Positions 53,292 to 62,298 of a stretch of DNA of 64,000 bases are shown piece after piece. Source of the stretch: Rivularia sp963920925 (GTDB lineage: Bacteria; Cyanobacteriota; Cyanobacteriia; Cyanobacteriales; Nostocaceae). Both the position numbers and the translations under genes were made by a program. Each line of letters opens with the position of its first letter. Position 1 is the stretch's first letter. Under the pieces are notes generated by a model. That model was not told the DNA's origin, did not search any database, and saw only the letters and a list, made by a program, of their open reading frames with translations. Location: contig NZ_CAWUDI010000046.1 in the NCBI RefSeq assembly GCF_963920925.1, positions 4,087 to 68,086 of the forward strand, in the 5' to 3' direction.

Positions 53292-53591
53292 TAGTTTTCG
53301 TCTTTGTTAAATATGTTTAAATAATTTTTATCTTATGTTATATAGCAGTTAGATACTATTGTTAAAATATTATCTGCAAAGCATCCTAAATAATTAAACC
53401 TAATTTGTATTCTATTTAACAGAATTTGCACAAAGAACGTTATATTTATTTCTATAAATGTTTGCTAGATTAAATCTCGTTTTCAATATAGCAAATTACT
53501 AGATACATTCCCGAAAAGAAATATTAATAAATATGTACTTACTCTGTAGTATTTGGTAACTGATAACTGATAACTGGTAACTGGTAACTGA
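53292..53591. repeat. AT-rich spacer ending in GGTAACTGATAACT heptads
   Basis: No gene is seen. The last 40 bp (about 53552-53592) are tandem heptads GGTAACT / GATAACT / GGTAACT running up to the stop of the PMT gene. The rest is AT-rich and featureless. Confidence 0.75.
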
Positions 53592-55142
53592 CTAAATCCA
53601 AGAGGTAAACAACATCCGCAACTTATAAGCTTCAGCCGAAAGAGGTAAGCCCAAATATATGGGCATCCAAAAACCAAAAGCGATAATAATTAGAAAAGTA
53701 ATCGTAAGTCCGAAAGCCCGAAGTTCGATATGATAACTACGCAAGCATTTATCTATCAGCCAAGCTAAAGCCATAAATGCGAACACAACAGCAGTCATAT
53801 AATGATATATGAAAACGCAACGATTAACTTTTACCCAAGGTAATAAATTAGCTGCATAATTTATGATTAAATATAAAGCAATTCCACTATCAATAGAAAA
53901 TGATGAATTAACATATAAACGCTTTTCTTTAATCGAAGGAATGATTATTTGTCTAAACAAAACAGCGACAATTAAAAACATTAAAGCAGCAAAACCAAAC
54001 CACCATAACAACGGATTGCCCATCGCATGAACATCATATATAACTTTACCCGTATTTGAAGGTAAAGGTGGCCCGATAATTGATACGGTTTCGTTTGTAC
54101 TTGATGCTGTTTGGTAAAAATAAGCAATCGGACGAGTTAATAACGGCCATTTATACCAAGCTGCACAATAAGGATGAATATCGGAAGTATTACCACCAAG
54201 ACGACCGTGAAAAGATAAAATTTGGGTATGTACTTCTATAAAATTAAATTTAGGATTTTGTAGAAGATGCGGTATCCAAATTAAACTGTATGTTATCAGC
54301 GGGATTATTCCTAAGTAAAACGCAGCAGTAAAAATCTTTAGCTGACCTAATTTTTGTAGCGGTAATAGTAAAGATTTAGCTGTCGTTTGTTGAGGTGCAG
54401 TTAATGTCGCGGTAGATTGTCTTAATTCCTCTGTAGAAACATAATATTGATCTGTTTCTAAAATACTTTTTGTATTATTCCTCCTATTTTTAGCCATAAA
54501 ATGTTGCTTCAACCAGGCAAGCATCCAGTTTAAATATACGCCGATTAAAAAGAATAAGCCATTCCACTTTGTGGCGATCGCCGCACCAAAACTAATTCCA
54601 GAAAGTATTAAATAAAATTTACGCTGTTTTTTAGTATTTGCTAAAGCGATTAATAATAACCACTGTCCTAACAATCCAAAAATAACTATATACTGATTAA
54701 TTAAAGCATAGCGAGACTCAACCAAAAATATCCCGTCGCAAGCCGTAAATAAACCTGCCAAAAAAGCAAAACTACGGCGATAACTTAACTGATAAGCAAT
54801 CCCAGCCACAATCAGCGGAATAAAAGCCCCAAACAGCGCATTTATCCAGCGATAACTCCAAGGCGATCGAGCTACACCTGTAAGAACATTTACCGTATCT
54901 TGCCAAAAAGGAAAATAAGAACTCAGCCACATTCCAATGGCAATAATATATTTTCCTAATGGTGGATGCCCGTCAAAAAATGGAGTTTGACTCAGATAGT
55001 TTTGAGCAAACTTAGCGTAGTAAACCTCATCAAAAACTAAAGTGTTAAATCGTCCCAATCCCCAAAACCTTAAGGCAAGCGACAGCACAAATATAGCTAT
55101 CATGCCAATTTTAAACCAAGAAAAAGACTGTTTTTGAGTCAT
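53592..55142 (-). CDS. PMT-family glycosyltransferase
   Basis: A 516-residue multi-spanning protein of the dolichyl-phosphate-mannose protein mannosyltransferase family. The N-terminal loop FWGLGRFNTLVFDEVYYAKFAQNYLSQTPFFDGHPPLGKYII holds the catalytic D-E pair and the HPPLGK motif. Later blocks are ATKWNGLFFLIGVYLNW, IHPYCAAWYKWPL and a C-terminal domain with about ten hydrophobic segments in all. It transfers a sugar from a polyprenyl-phosphate donor to protein or lipid at the periplasmic face. It is 25 bp downstream of the GNAT gene. Confidence 0.92.
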   Translation of the reverse strand: MTQKQSFSWFKIGMIAIFVLSLALRFWGLGRFNTLVFDEVYYAKFAQNYLSQTPFFDGHPPLGKYIIAIGMWLSSYFPFWQDTVNVLTGVARSPWSYRWINALFGAFIPLIVAGIAYQLSYRRSFAFLAGLFTACDGIFLVESRYALINQYIVIFGLLGQWLLLIALANTKKQRKFYLILSGISFGAAIATKWNGLFFLIGVYLNWMLAWLKQHFMAKNRRNNTKSILETDQYYVSTEELRQSTATLTAPQQTTAKSLLLPLQKLGQLKIFTAAFYLGIIPLITYSLIWIPHLLQNPKFNFIEVHTQILSFHGRLGGNTSDIHPYCAAWYKWPLLTRPIAYFYQTASSTNETVSIIGPPLPSNTGKVIYDVHAMGNPLLWWFGFAALMFLIVAVLFRQIIIPSIKEKRLYVNSSFSIDSGIALYLIINYAANLLPWVKVNRCVFIYHYMTAVVFAFMALAWLIDKCLRSYHIELRAFGLTITFLIIIAFGFWMPIYLGLPLSAEAYKLRMLFTSWI

Positions 55143-55167
55143 CAGTGAATTAATCTAACCGAAACCA

Positions 55168-55749
55168 CTACATCTCTACATCATTGAAGCGCATTTTTGA
55201 TTTATTTTCTTGCGAATCCAATTTGAATAATAAAAGATTTACGCCATTGTAATACTGATTTGTGATTCCTAAAGGTTTCATACCTAGTCGCTGAGTGACT
55301 TTAACTGAAGCGTGATTTTCCGGTTTCACCACTGCATAAATTACTGGCAACTGTAAAATATTGAATCCGTAATTAATTATTTCTCTTCCTGCTTCCGTTG
55401 CATAGCCTTTACCCCAAGAAGCTTTTCTCAAATGCCAGCCAACTTCATAATCATTTGTAGGTTGACGATTTATATCGGGTAATTGCTTGAGCAGAATCGT
55501 TCCTACAATTGTTGTTGATTGCTTTTCTACAATTGCCCAAGCTCCGGTTGTGGTATTGTCGCTTTGCTTATAGCGTTCGATTGCTGCTTCTAAGCTTTGC
55601 CGCTGGGTTTCAATACTCGCTTCAGTTTTACCAGTACCGATATAACGCATTACTTCAGCATCACCGTAGATTTCAAAAGCTTGTTTCGCATCGATTTCGG
55701 GAATCCATCTGCGGATAATCAAGCGTTCTGTTTCGAGTAGCGTTATCAT
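55168..55749 (-). CDS. GNAT N-acetyltransferase (RimJ/RimL-like)
   Basis: A 193-residue acetyltransferase. It shows LLETERLIIRRWIPEIDAKQAFEIYGDAEVMRYIG, the acetyl-CoA loop VGWHLRKASWGKGYATEAGREIINYGF and the C-terminal VVKPENHASVKVTQRLGMKPLG. It belongs to the RimJ/RimL-type GNAT subfamily, which acetylates amino groups of proteins or small molecules. Substrate unknown. The start ATG is at 55749. Confidence 0.88.
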   Translation of the reverse strand: MITLLETERLIIRRWIPEIDAKQAFEIYGDAEVMRYIGTGKTEASIETQRQSLEAAIERYKQSDNTTTGAWAIVEKQSTTIVGTILLKQLPDINRQPTNDYEVGWHLRKASWGKGYATEAGREIINYGFNILQLPVIYAVVKPENHASVKVTQRLGMKPLGITNQYYNGVNLLLFKLDSQENKSKMRFNDVEM

Positions 55750-55863
55750 TTATAAGTTATTTGTATGTAGGGTGCGTTATGGCTTCAGCCGTGAGCGCAC
55801 CGGAATTTTTAATAGTAACTGTTAAGTTGGGTGAAACGGAGCCTATTCAATTAGCTTCATAAA

Positions 55864-55990
55864 CCACCTTGGAATAAATTCCCAGGCTTACAAACAAAGT
55901 CTGATAAATCAGACTGGGAAAAGTTTTTAGTGCGTTTTAACGTACTTTGTATATTAGCCGCATCAATTTATTTCAAGGGGGTGCTTAATG
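55864..55990. repeat. Nested-palindrome intergenic repeat, copy C (inverted)
   Basis: Contains CACCTTGGAATAAATTCCCA, AGTCTGATAAATCAGACTGG and TTTTAGTGCGTTTTAACGTA, then the diverged end TTTCAAGGGGGTGCTTAATG. It is the reverse complement of copy A at 7779-8054 but lacks the stretch with CCGCCTTGTAAGCC. Confidence 0.8.
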
Positions 55991-56066
55991 CAAAAGTTAA
56001 ATATCCTACCAATTTTAGAGGACTTTAGTCCTTACTACGAACCTTTTATATTTTTCTTAAATACGA

Positions 56067-56332
56067 AATGTTGGGTTACGACACGATAACTTTAATTATC
56101 GCTACAATCAAAATTAAGGCTCTTCAGTATATAGTATGCCAAACTATTAATTAAAGATTAAAATCCTACTTTTAATAAGGGTTTGAACGCCAAAATCATA
56201 AAAAAGCTCAAAATGTTAGTAAAAAAGGTTTACTTTTCTTATACAGCATAGCTTACAAGTTTTAGACAATGGATTTTAGCATAGTAAGTACTGAAGAGCC
56301 AAAATTAATCTTCGTGTCTAACCCAACCTACA
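56067..56332. repeat. GTAGGTTGGGTT element, right arm, split by an insertion (gap 55750-56337)
   Basis: It begins ATGTTGGGTTACGACAC and ends GTGTCTAACCCAACCTACA, the second half of the element seen at 22298, 24838 and 25330. It is interrupted by a 183-bp insertion at 56118-56300. Removing that insertion and one copy of its 8-bp duplication restores the normal hairpin. Confidence 0.85.
56118..56300. mobile_element. 183-bp MITE with GGCTCTTCAGTA ends and 8-bp target duplication
   Basis: The left end GGCTCTTCAGTATATAGTAT and right end ...ATAGTAAGTACTGAAGAGCC are inverted repeats, exact over 12 bp and similar for about 26. AAAATTAA occurs directly before (56110-56117) and directly after (56301-56308), an 8-bp target-site duplication. 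GGCTCTT-type ends with 8-bp duplications are what I recall for the ISL3 family, so this is probably a non-autonomous relative. The interior (183 bp) has no coding frame. Confidence 0.88.
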
Positions 56333-56337
56333 ATTAA

Positions 56338-58827
56338 TTACAAATTTTCTTCTACTTTGGCAATTTCCAACATTGTCTTCAATACGGAATCGGGATTTAA
56401 ACTAATTGAATCAATCCCTTGCTCAACTAAAAACTGAGCAAATTCTGGATAATCGCTTGGTGCTTGTCCGCAAATTCCAATTTTACGGTTATGCTTTTTC
56501 ACGGATTGAATTGCTAATTTCACCATCCTTTTTACCCCTTCACTACGCTCATCAAACAACCTCGCTACTAACGAAGAATCTCTATCTAATCCCAAGGTTA
56601 ACTGAGTTAAATCGTTGGAACCAATCGAAAAACCATCGAAAACTTGGGCAAATTCTTCTGCCATTATCACGTTATTTGGTAACTCGCACATCACGTAAAC
56701 TTGCAAACCATTCACACCCTGCTGCAAACCGTTTTTCGCCATTTCTTTTATTACCAAACGCCCTTCATCGGGAGTACGACAAAAGGGAATCATCGGAATC
56801 AAATTAGTCAAACCCATTTCTTCCCGTACCCGCTTTATCGCTTCACACTCCAACGCAAAACCTTCACGATAGCGTTCGTCATAATAACGCGCCGCACCTC
56901 GCCAACCTAACATCGGGTTTTCTTCGTTGGGTTCAAATTGTCTTCCTCCCAACAAATTCGCATATTCATTACTTTTAAAATCCGACATCCTGACAATTAC
57001 CGGCTTAGGATAAAATGCCGCTGTAATTCTAGCGATTCCTTGAGCTAATTTATCGACAAAAAATGCTGGTTTATGCTCGTAAAGTGCGGTTATCTGAGCA
57101 ATTTTATCTTTTACAAATGCATCTTCCAACTCATCAAAATTAAGCAACGCCATCGGATGAATTTGAATTTGATTGGCAATAATAAATTCAGTGCGAGCCA
57201 ATCCCACACCATCATTCGGAATTGTAGATAAACGAAATGCTTCTTGAGGATTGCCCACATTCATTAAAATTTGCGTTTGGGTACGAGGTAAATCTTCTAA
57301 ATGCACTTCTTCCACTACAAAAGGCAACAATCCTTGATAAACCTTACCTTCTTCCCCTTCCGCACAAGAAACCGTTATTTCTTGCGAAGTTTTCAAAACC
57401 TCGGTGGCATTTTCACACCCGACAATCGCGGGTACGCCCAACTCTCGCGCAATAATAGCTGAATGACAAGTTCTTCCCCCCGAATTAGTAACGATCGCAC
57501 TGGCTTTTTTCATAATCGGTTCCCAATCGGGGTCAGTTCGATCCGTTACCAGTACTTCCCCTGCTTGAAACTGCTCGATTTTACTAATATCTAGAATTAC
57601 CCGCGCTTTTCCCTGACTTATAGATTCCCCGACGGCACGCCCGGTGGTGAGGAGGGAGGGGGTAGAAATATTCATCTTGTCTCCTTGTCCCCTTGTCCCC
57701 TTGTCTCCCTGTCCCCCTGTCCCCAAGAATTTATAACTCCGCAGAATATTACTCACCTTCTGCGACTGTACCGTTTCTGGACGGGCTTGGACTATAAATA
57801 ATTCGTTGGTAATCCCATCTTTTGCCCATTCCATATCCATAGGTGTATATTTACCGTGGACGTTGGAATAATGATCTTCTATCAAGCAAGCCCAACGCGC
57901 TAGCTGTAAAATATCTTCGTCGTTTAAAGCAAATTTTGCTCTTTCGGCAGAAGACACCGGCACATTTCTTATATTTTTTGAGCCGTCATCGTAAACCATT
58001 TTGATTTCTTTACTACCCAATCTCTTATCAATAATTGGGCGATATCCCGATATCAATGTTGGTTTAAAAACATGATACTCATCGGGATTTACTGAACCTT
58101 GAACTACATTTTCCCCCAAACCATAAGCTGCTGTAATCAAAGCCGCATCTTTAAAACCAGTTTCGGTTTCAATGGAAAACATTACCCCAGAAGTTGCTAA
58201 ATCCGAGCGCACCATTTTTTGCACTCCTACCGCTAGCGCAACATCAAAATGATCGAAGCCTTTGGTTTGTCGATAAGAAATAGCTCTATCTGTAAATAAG
58301 GAAGCAAAACAACGATGAGTTGCTGCCAAAACTTCTTCTACCGTGGTGACATTCAGATAAGTTTCCTGCTGCCCCGCGAAACTCGCATCTGGTAAATCTT
58401 CAGCAGTTGCACTCGAGCGCACCGCAACATCAGTATCGGCATTATACCGATCGCACAACTTCTTATATGATGTGGCGATCGCACTCCTAAAATCTTTGGG
58501 AAATGGAGTATGCAGCAACAACTTCCGCGCTTTAGAAGCTCGGATGCGTAAATTCTGTAAATCCGAAACATCCAAATCGGCAAAAAGATTCCGCAGCTTT
58601 TCTTCTAACCCTGCTGACTTAATAAAATAACGATAAGCATAAGCAGTAGTAGCAAAACCAGTAGGAACATTAACCCCTTTCGCACTCAACCTAGCAATCA
58701 TTTCTCCCAAAGATGCACTTTTTCCGCCAACGATAGGAACATCGTTAATACCAATTTCATCAAACCACAGCACGAATGCTTGTTCTCTGGAAAATTCACC
58801 AGTGGTTTTGTTCGCAAGTTCATTCAT
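56338..58827 (-). CDS. ppsA: Phosphoenolpyruvate synthase with repeat-derived linker
   Basis: An 829-residue enzyme converting pyruvate and ATP to PEP, AMP and phosphate. The N-terminal ATP/pyruvate domain includes GGKSASLGEMI, VRSSATAEDLPDASFAGQQET and IVQARPETVQSQ. The mobile domain has the phosphoryl-carrier His in GGRTCHSAIIARELG, and the PEP-binding barrel has LGWRGAARYYDERY and GFSIGSNDLTQLTLGLDRDS with the active-site Cys in KIGICGQ. The family order is complete. A 20-residue stretch near residues 367-386 (GTGGQGDKGTRGQGDK) is encoded by a tandem DNA repeat and sits between the first and the mobile domain. The start ATG is preceded by AGGGGGA. Confidence 0.95.
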   Translation of the reverse strand: MNELANKTTGEFSREQAFVLWFDEIGINDVPIVGGKSASLGEMIARLSAKGVNVPTGFATTAYAYRYFIKSAGLEEKLRNLFADLDVSDLQNLRIRASKARKLLLHTPFPKDFRSAIATSYKKLCDRYNADTDVAVRSSATAEDLPDASFAGQQETYLNVTTVEEVLAATHRCFASLFTDRAISYRQTKGFDHFDVALAVGVQKMVRSDLATSGVMFSIETETGFKDAALITAAYGLGENVVQGSVNPDEYHVFKPTLISGYRPIIDKRLGSKEIKMVYDDGSKNIRNVPVSSAERAKFALNDEDILQLARWACLIEDHYSNVHGKYTPMDMEWAKDGITNELFIVQARPETVQSQKVSNILRSYKFLGTGGQGDKGTRGQGDKMNISTPSLLTTGRAVGESISQGKARVILDISKIEQFQAGEVLVTDRTDPDWEPIMKKASAIVTNSGGRTCHSAIIARELGVPAIVGCENATEVLKTSQEITVSCAEGEEGKVYQGLLPFVVEEVHLEDLPRTQTQILMNVGNPQEAFRLSTIPNDGVGLARTEFIIANQIQIHPMALLNFDELEDAFVKDKIAQITALYEHKPAFFVDKLAQGIARITAAFYPKPVIVRMSDFKSNEYANLLGGRQFEPNEENPMLGWRGAARYYDERYREGFALECEAIKRVREEMGLTNLIPMIPFCRTPDEGRLVIKEMAKNGLQQGVNGLQVYVMCELPNNVIMAEEFAQVFDGFSIGSNDLTQLTLGLDRDSSLVARLFDERSEGVKRMVKLAIQSVKKHNRKIGICGQAPSDYPEFAQFLVEQGIDSISLNPDSVLKTMLEIAKVEENL
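57671..57725. repeat. GTCCCCTTGTC tandem repeat inside ppsA
   Basis: Units of TTGTCCCC/TTGTCTCC/CTGTCCCC repeat for about 55 bp and are read in frame as G-Q-G-D-K-G-T-R-G-Q-G-D-K. The same repeat, in the other orientation, is at 63927-64000. Confidence 0.9.
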
Positions 58828-59689
58828 AATTATTTTCCCCCTGAAAAGATGCAGGAATATTGATTTCTTTTAACCATCAGCAGGCAATGTTAGCTTCTCT
58901 CTAACAATTGCTGCTCCAAGTTTCCAACCACCATAACAAAAAAAATAAATAAATTAGGTAGGAGTTTTAAATCAGTCAGTGCTTGTCAAAGGCTCAAGAA
59001 TATCAATAGACATCTCCGGAAAACATTTCTATGGTTTTAAATTACACACAAACCGCGAGCCCCCCTACCCCCCTTCCCTATGAGGGAATGGGGGTTTTAA
59101 GCCTCTCCCCCACTGGGGGAGAGGTTTGGATGCAGTTCTTTTTCTTTTCCGGAGATGTCTAATAGTAGAAAAAAGCTCAAGATCCTTCTTAAGGGAGTTT
59201 CAGCTATTTTATGCCTACCGATCAAAAATACAGCTATAAGCTTGACTTTATCTTTACAAAAAGGTATATTGCAATACCACTAAAATAAATATCATTCGTT
59301 TCTATCTTAATTAGACAATTAAATACCACATAAAAAAAGACAGCACCCCCCAAACATAAAAGCCATACTCGAACCGTTAACGGCTCTAAATAGCTAACGC
59401 AGGGGCGCGCTGACTTCAAAAAATGATATCAAAACTAATTTGGACGGAATTTTTCAGATTAAAAACAGAGATTCTATAGCTGTTGCTAGGATTGAATATT
59501 ATTTAGTTTGATTCGATCGCTAAAGGAAAAGTCTGTCACTCAATTTTGGATACCGGGATTGATGATTTTAGATTATTGCCATAGTCGAAATGGTCTTGCT
59601 TGAAACCATTTATAATTTAATCCAAAATCTAAAATCTAAAATATTCACCAGTTTCTACCAAAACATACACAACAAAGCCGATCTTAAAA
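58828..59689. other. Gene-free stretch with MITE copy 2
   Basis: No convincing gene is seen between ppsA and the DUF4327 gene. The MITE at 59007-59161 lies inside. The rest is AT-rich; 59330-59420 has a short GC-rich patch (CAGCACCCCCC, GGGGCGCGCTGAC) without a coding frame, and around 59600-59645 a TCCAAAATCTAAAATCTAAA repeat occurs. Confidence 0.6.
59007..59161. mobile_element. MITE with TAGACATCTCCGGAAAA inverted ends, copy 2
   Basis: Same ends and TA flanks as the copy at 49297-49450. The outer 50 bp on the left and 35 bp on the right are identical to copy 1. The middle differs: this copy reads CCTCTCCCCCACTGGGGGAG where copy 1 repeats the TGAGGGAATGGG word. No coding frame. Confidence 0.85.
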
Positions 59690-59932
59690 TTAGTCGTTTT
59701 CCCACACCTCTCTACCAATTAAATCCGCTATGCGATCGCGCAGCAAAAATTCGCATTTTTCCAGCTCGCACTCAACACAAACCCACTCTCTAGCGGGTAT
59801 GTATTGACATAACGTATATATCGGCTGTTGTCGGCTAACTACTCCTTTATGAACCAATCGTCGCGCTTCATCCTGAATCACGTCTAAAGAGTAATTGATA
59901 GAAGGCACCGTATTCACACTCATAATTGCCAC
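59690..59932 (-). CDS. DUF4327 family protein
   Basis: An 80-residue cyanobacteria-specific protein. The motifs SLDVIQDEARRLVHKGVVSRQQPIYTLCQYIPAREWVCVECELE and LLRDRIADLI match the DUF4327 family closely. Function is unknown. The four Cys of the middle part (C-Q-Y, C-V-E-C) might bind metal, but this is a guess. The start may be residue 1 or Met4 (MSVNTV). It is preceded by a 1.2-kb upstream region with no gene. Confidence 0.88.
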   Translation of the reverse strand: MAIMSVNTVPSINYSLDVIQDEARRLVHKGVVSRQQPIYTLCQYIPAREWVCVECELEKCEFLLRDRIADLIGREVWEND

Positions 59933-61157
59933 TCGCTATTTTACACGTAAGTATTATTCCCAAAATTTACCCGAAACGAACATGGTTACAAACCAATTCG
60001 TGATTACTTTTTTTTGTAATTTGCTATACGGAACTGACTTTCATTTTGACGCTATAAAACCTCAAAAAATATAAAGATATGTTAAGAAAGTCATGATTTT
60101 ATGACATATTTTTCAGTTCTGCTAAATATATTTTTTAGAGGTAGTAAATATAACATTAAGATATTTTTTTTGATCGTCCTGTTTTGTGAAAGAACTTTGT
60201 CGGCACACTTAAGCGGATAAAATCAATGTAGTAAGCAAGGTTAGTAGTCTTATAAATAGATTGAATAACCTATCTATAGCAATCCCCCCGCTTGAGCGCA
60301 TCTGTCCGTAGGGGAACAAGCAAAAAAATATCGAATTAACAGAAATGTATAATAATTAGCTTTATATAAAAATTAAATTACAACAAAAAAGCTATACACT
60401 TACCTACTGTTAACAATTCCTTAAACAGATTAGTAATTGCTTAGTTAACTAAAATACTACCTACAAAGAAAATACCTCGGATAAATTGCTGTAGCAACTC
60501 AGAGATAATTATAAATTGTGCCGAACTTCGCATAAAGCATCATTGATTAATTTCAGCTATCTATCTGGTTTGCGTAGACAGTGAAATGCGCTCGCACAAG
60601 GTGTATAATCAATAACTGGTACTCGATAATTAAATCCAATTAATTTACGTAAATTATTGGATAAGACATTGTTAAGTTTCGTAAAGTGCCTAAAATCTGT
60701 TGATAATAGGTGTATATAACAATGTATGATATTAGGTTTCGTAAAAGAACTCATAAAAATGTTATAGCGTAAGCTATTACTATCTAATCTAAGAAAATAG
60801 ACAGATCCCGCATTAAAAAGAATTGATAGCTTGTAGTAAGCCTACTTTCTTGATTTTTTTGGGAATGGAGAGTAGCGAACTAGTACCGCTTCGCGGAAGT
60901 AAGAAGTAAGAAGTAAGAAGTAAGAAGTTTGATTTTCTAGGCTTTTCAGCTATTTTTAATGGTTGCCTTATTTACGCCGACTTGTACTAGTTATTCTTCT
61001 CTTTGTCTCCCCATCACCCCATCACCCCATCACCCAATACCAATAACCAATTACTAATTCCCCAAGAAACAGAAACAGACGCAACCACCGTCACGCCTGT
61101 TATCTGTATTTAGCCAGATTTTAATTCATTAAAAAAACTAATCGCCAAAATTCCCAT
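59933..61157. other. 1.2-kb gene-free stretch upstream of DUF4327
   Basis: The DNA is AT-rich and no coding frame looks real. Two points stand out: a compact GC-rich patch at 60284-60321 (CCCCCCGCTTG ... GGGGAACAAGC) that could form a pseudoknot, and heptads AAGTAAG at 60895-60930. A CCCATCACC repeat is at about 61008-61036. Nothing else is recognised. Confidence 0.55.
60895..60932. repeat. AAGTAAG heptad tandem repeat
   Basis: Four to five units of AAGTAAG (60897-60930) directly after GCTTCGCGG, typical cyanobacterial short tandem repeats. Confidence 0.85.
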
Positions 61158-61550
61158 TCAGTCAATATTTTCTGCCCCTTCTTGAGATTCTGGTTTTTGC
61201 CTATCTTGAATTTGGTTTAAAAGCGATAGTACCTTGTTACCCCTTTCAATCGAACGATCTTCTAAGAAAATTACTTCTGGGGTACGACGCAAACGGACTC
61301 TTGAACCGAGTTCGCTGCGGACGTAACCAGTTGCCGATTTTAAGCCAGCCATTGTTTCTTCTCTGGCTTCATCGGTACCATAAATTGAAACGTAGATTTT
61401 GGCGTGTTGTAAATCGCCAGAAACATCTACATCAGTAACGCTAACCATTCCACTACCCACTCGGTCATCTTTAATTCCGTTGAGCAACATTTGGCTAACT
61501 TCCCGTCTAATTAATTCAGCAACGCGGGAAACGCGGCGATTAGTAGCCAT
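61158..61550 (-). CDS. rbfA: Ribosome-binding factor A
   Basis: A 130-residue KH-type protein, the 16S rRNA maturation factor acting on the 30S 5' helix. Family blocks are RVSRVAELIRREVSQML, VGSGMVSVTDVDVSGDLQHAKIYVSIYG and LGSRVRLRRTPEVIFLEDRSIERGNKVLSLLNQI. The length is normal for cyanobacteria. It is preceded, 73 bp upstream on the same strand, by the DUF751 gene, a pairing I recall from other cyanobacteria. Confidence 0.95.
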   Translation of the reverse strand: MATNRRVSRVAELIRREVSQMLLNGIKDDRVGSGMVSVTDVDVSGDLQHAKIYVSIYGTDEAREETMAGLKSATGYVRSELGSRVRLRRTPEVIFLEDRSIERGNKVLSLLNQIQDRQKPESQEGAENID

Positions 61551-61623
61551 AAAAATAGCCTCCTAACAGAGGTTTTACTACAGAATATTTAGCTGGAATT
61601 TAATGTGGAGGTCAAACCCCCCA

Positions 61624-61830
61624 CTAAATTGTACTTAAACCAAGCATTGCACGCAGGGTAAAAGAAACAAAAACGAGAATCCCCACTAAGAATCCGACAA
61701 AAATAATTGAGGTGATAGGGCGTTTGAACACTGGTTCCACCCAGCCAAACGCATTCAGAAATATACCCAACGCGGTACTTATTAAGTAGCGGGGGTAGCG
61801 AGAGACGTTATCCCAAAAACCATCAAACAT
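61624..61830 (-). CDS. DUF751 (Ycf33-like) small membrane protein
   Basis: A 68-residue protein with two hydrophobic segments. The opening MFDGFWDNVSRYPRYLISTALGIFL and the second helix SIIFVGFLVGILVFVSFTLRAML match the DUF751 family, which includes chloroplast Ycf33. Function is not known. It lies just upstream of rbfA on the same strand. Confidence 0.9.
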   Translation of the reverse strand: MFDGFWDNVSRYPRYLISTALGIFLNAFGWVEPVFKRPITSIIFVGFLVGILVFVSFTLRAMLGLSTI

Positions 61831-62298
61831 CTTTTTTTTAGAGCGACTTATTATAAACTGCTTTATTTTTTGATGTACTTACTCATCCGTCATTGTAATC
61901 TAAAGCAAGGTAAATCTCTCACCTGCGGATAAAATTCTTAAATCAGTTACCAATTACCAGCTACCAGTTACCAATTGTTCTTCCCTGTTCCCTATTCCCA
62001 GATTCGGCGTTCTCTATTCCCTGTTCTATATGATTTTCTAAAACTATCAAATATTGATATTGATTAAAATTTCTTTTACAAACAATGAAAATACTTTAAC
62101 GTATGCAATAACTTTAGTAGAGGCTCCCTATTTATCCCCGACAAATTAACAGGCAATTAAGGCATTTGTTATTTGTATTTGTAGGGGAATTAGGCGAGTA
62201 TTTTCACTGTTTGAATGTGATGAAATCATCTATAGTGACTGTAAAATCCTATAAAGGTTGAATAAGCGAAGGTAGGCAAGATGTTATTAACCAAGACT
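61831..62298. other. Intergenic region between the HetZ-like gene and DUF751
   Basis: No gene is seen. Short tandem repeats (ACCAGTTACCAATT-type and CCCTGTTCCCTATTCCC) lie at about 61938-62025; the rest is AT-rich. No patU-like gene is present here, although hetZ is followed by patU genes in Anabaena. Confidence 0.6.

Noticed and set aside
59590..59793. 67-codon plus-strand frame
   Set aside because: Overlaps the DUF4327 gene on the other strand and contains repeat-derived KSKIF; not gene-like.
60557..60754. 65-codon minus-strand frame in a large gap
   Set aside because: No ribosome site, odd composition with many His, Asn and Cys, no recognisable motif.
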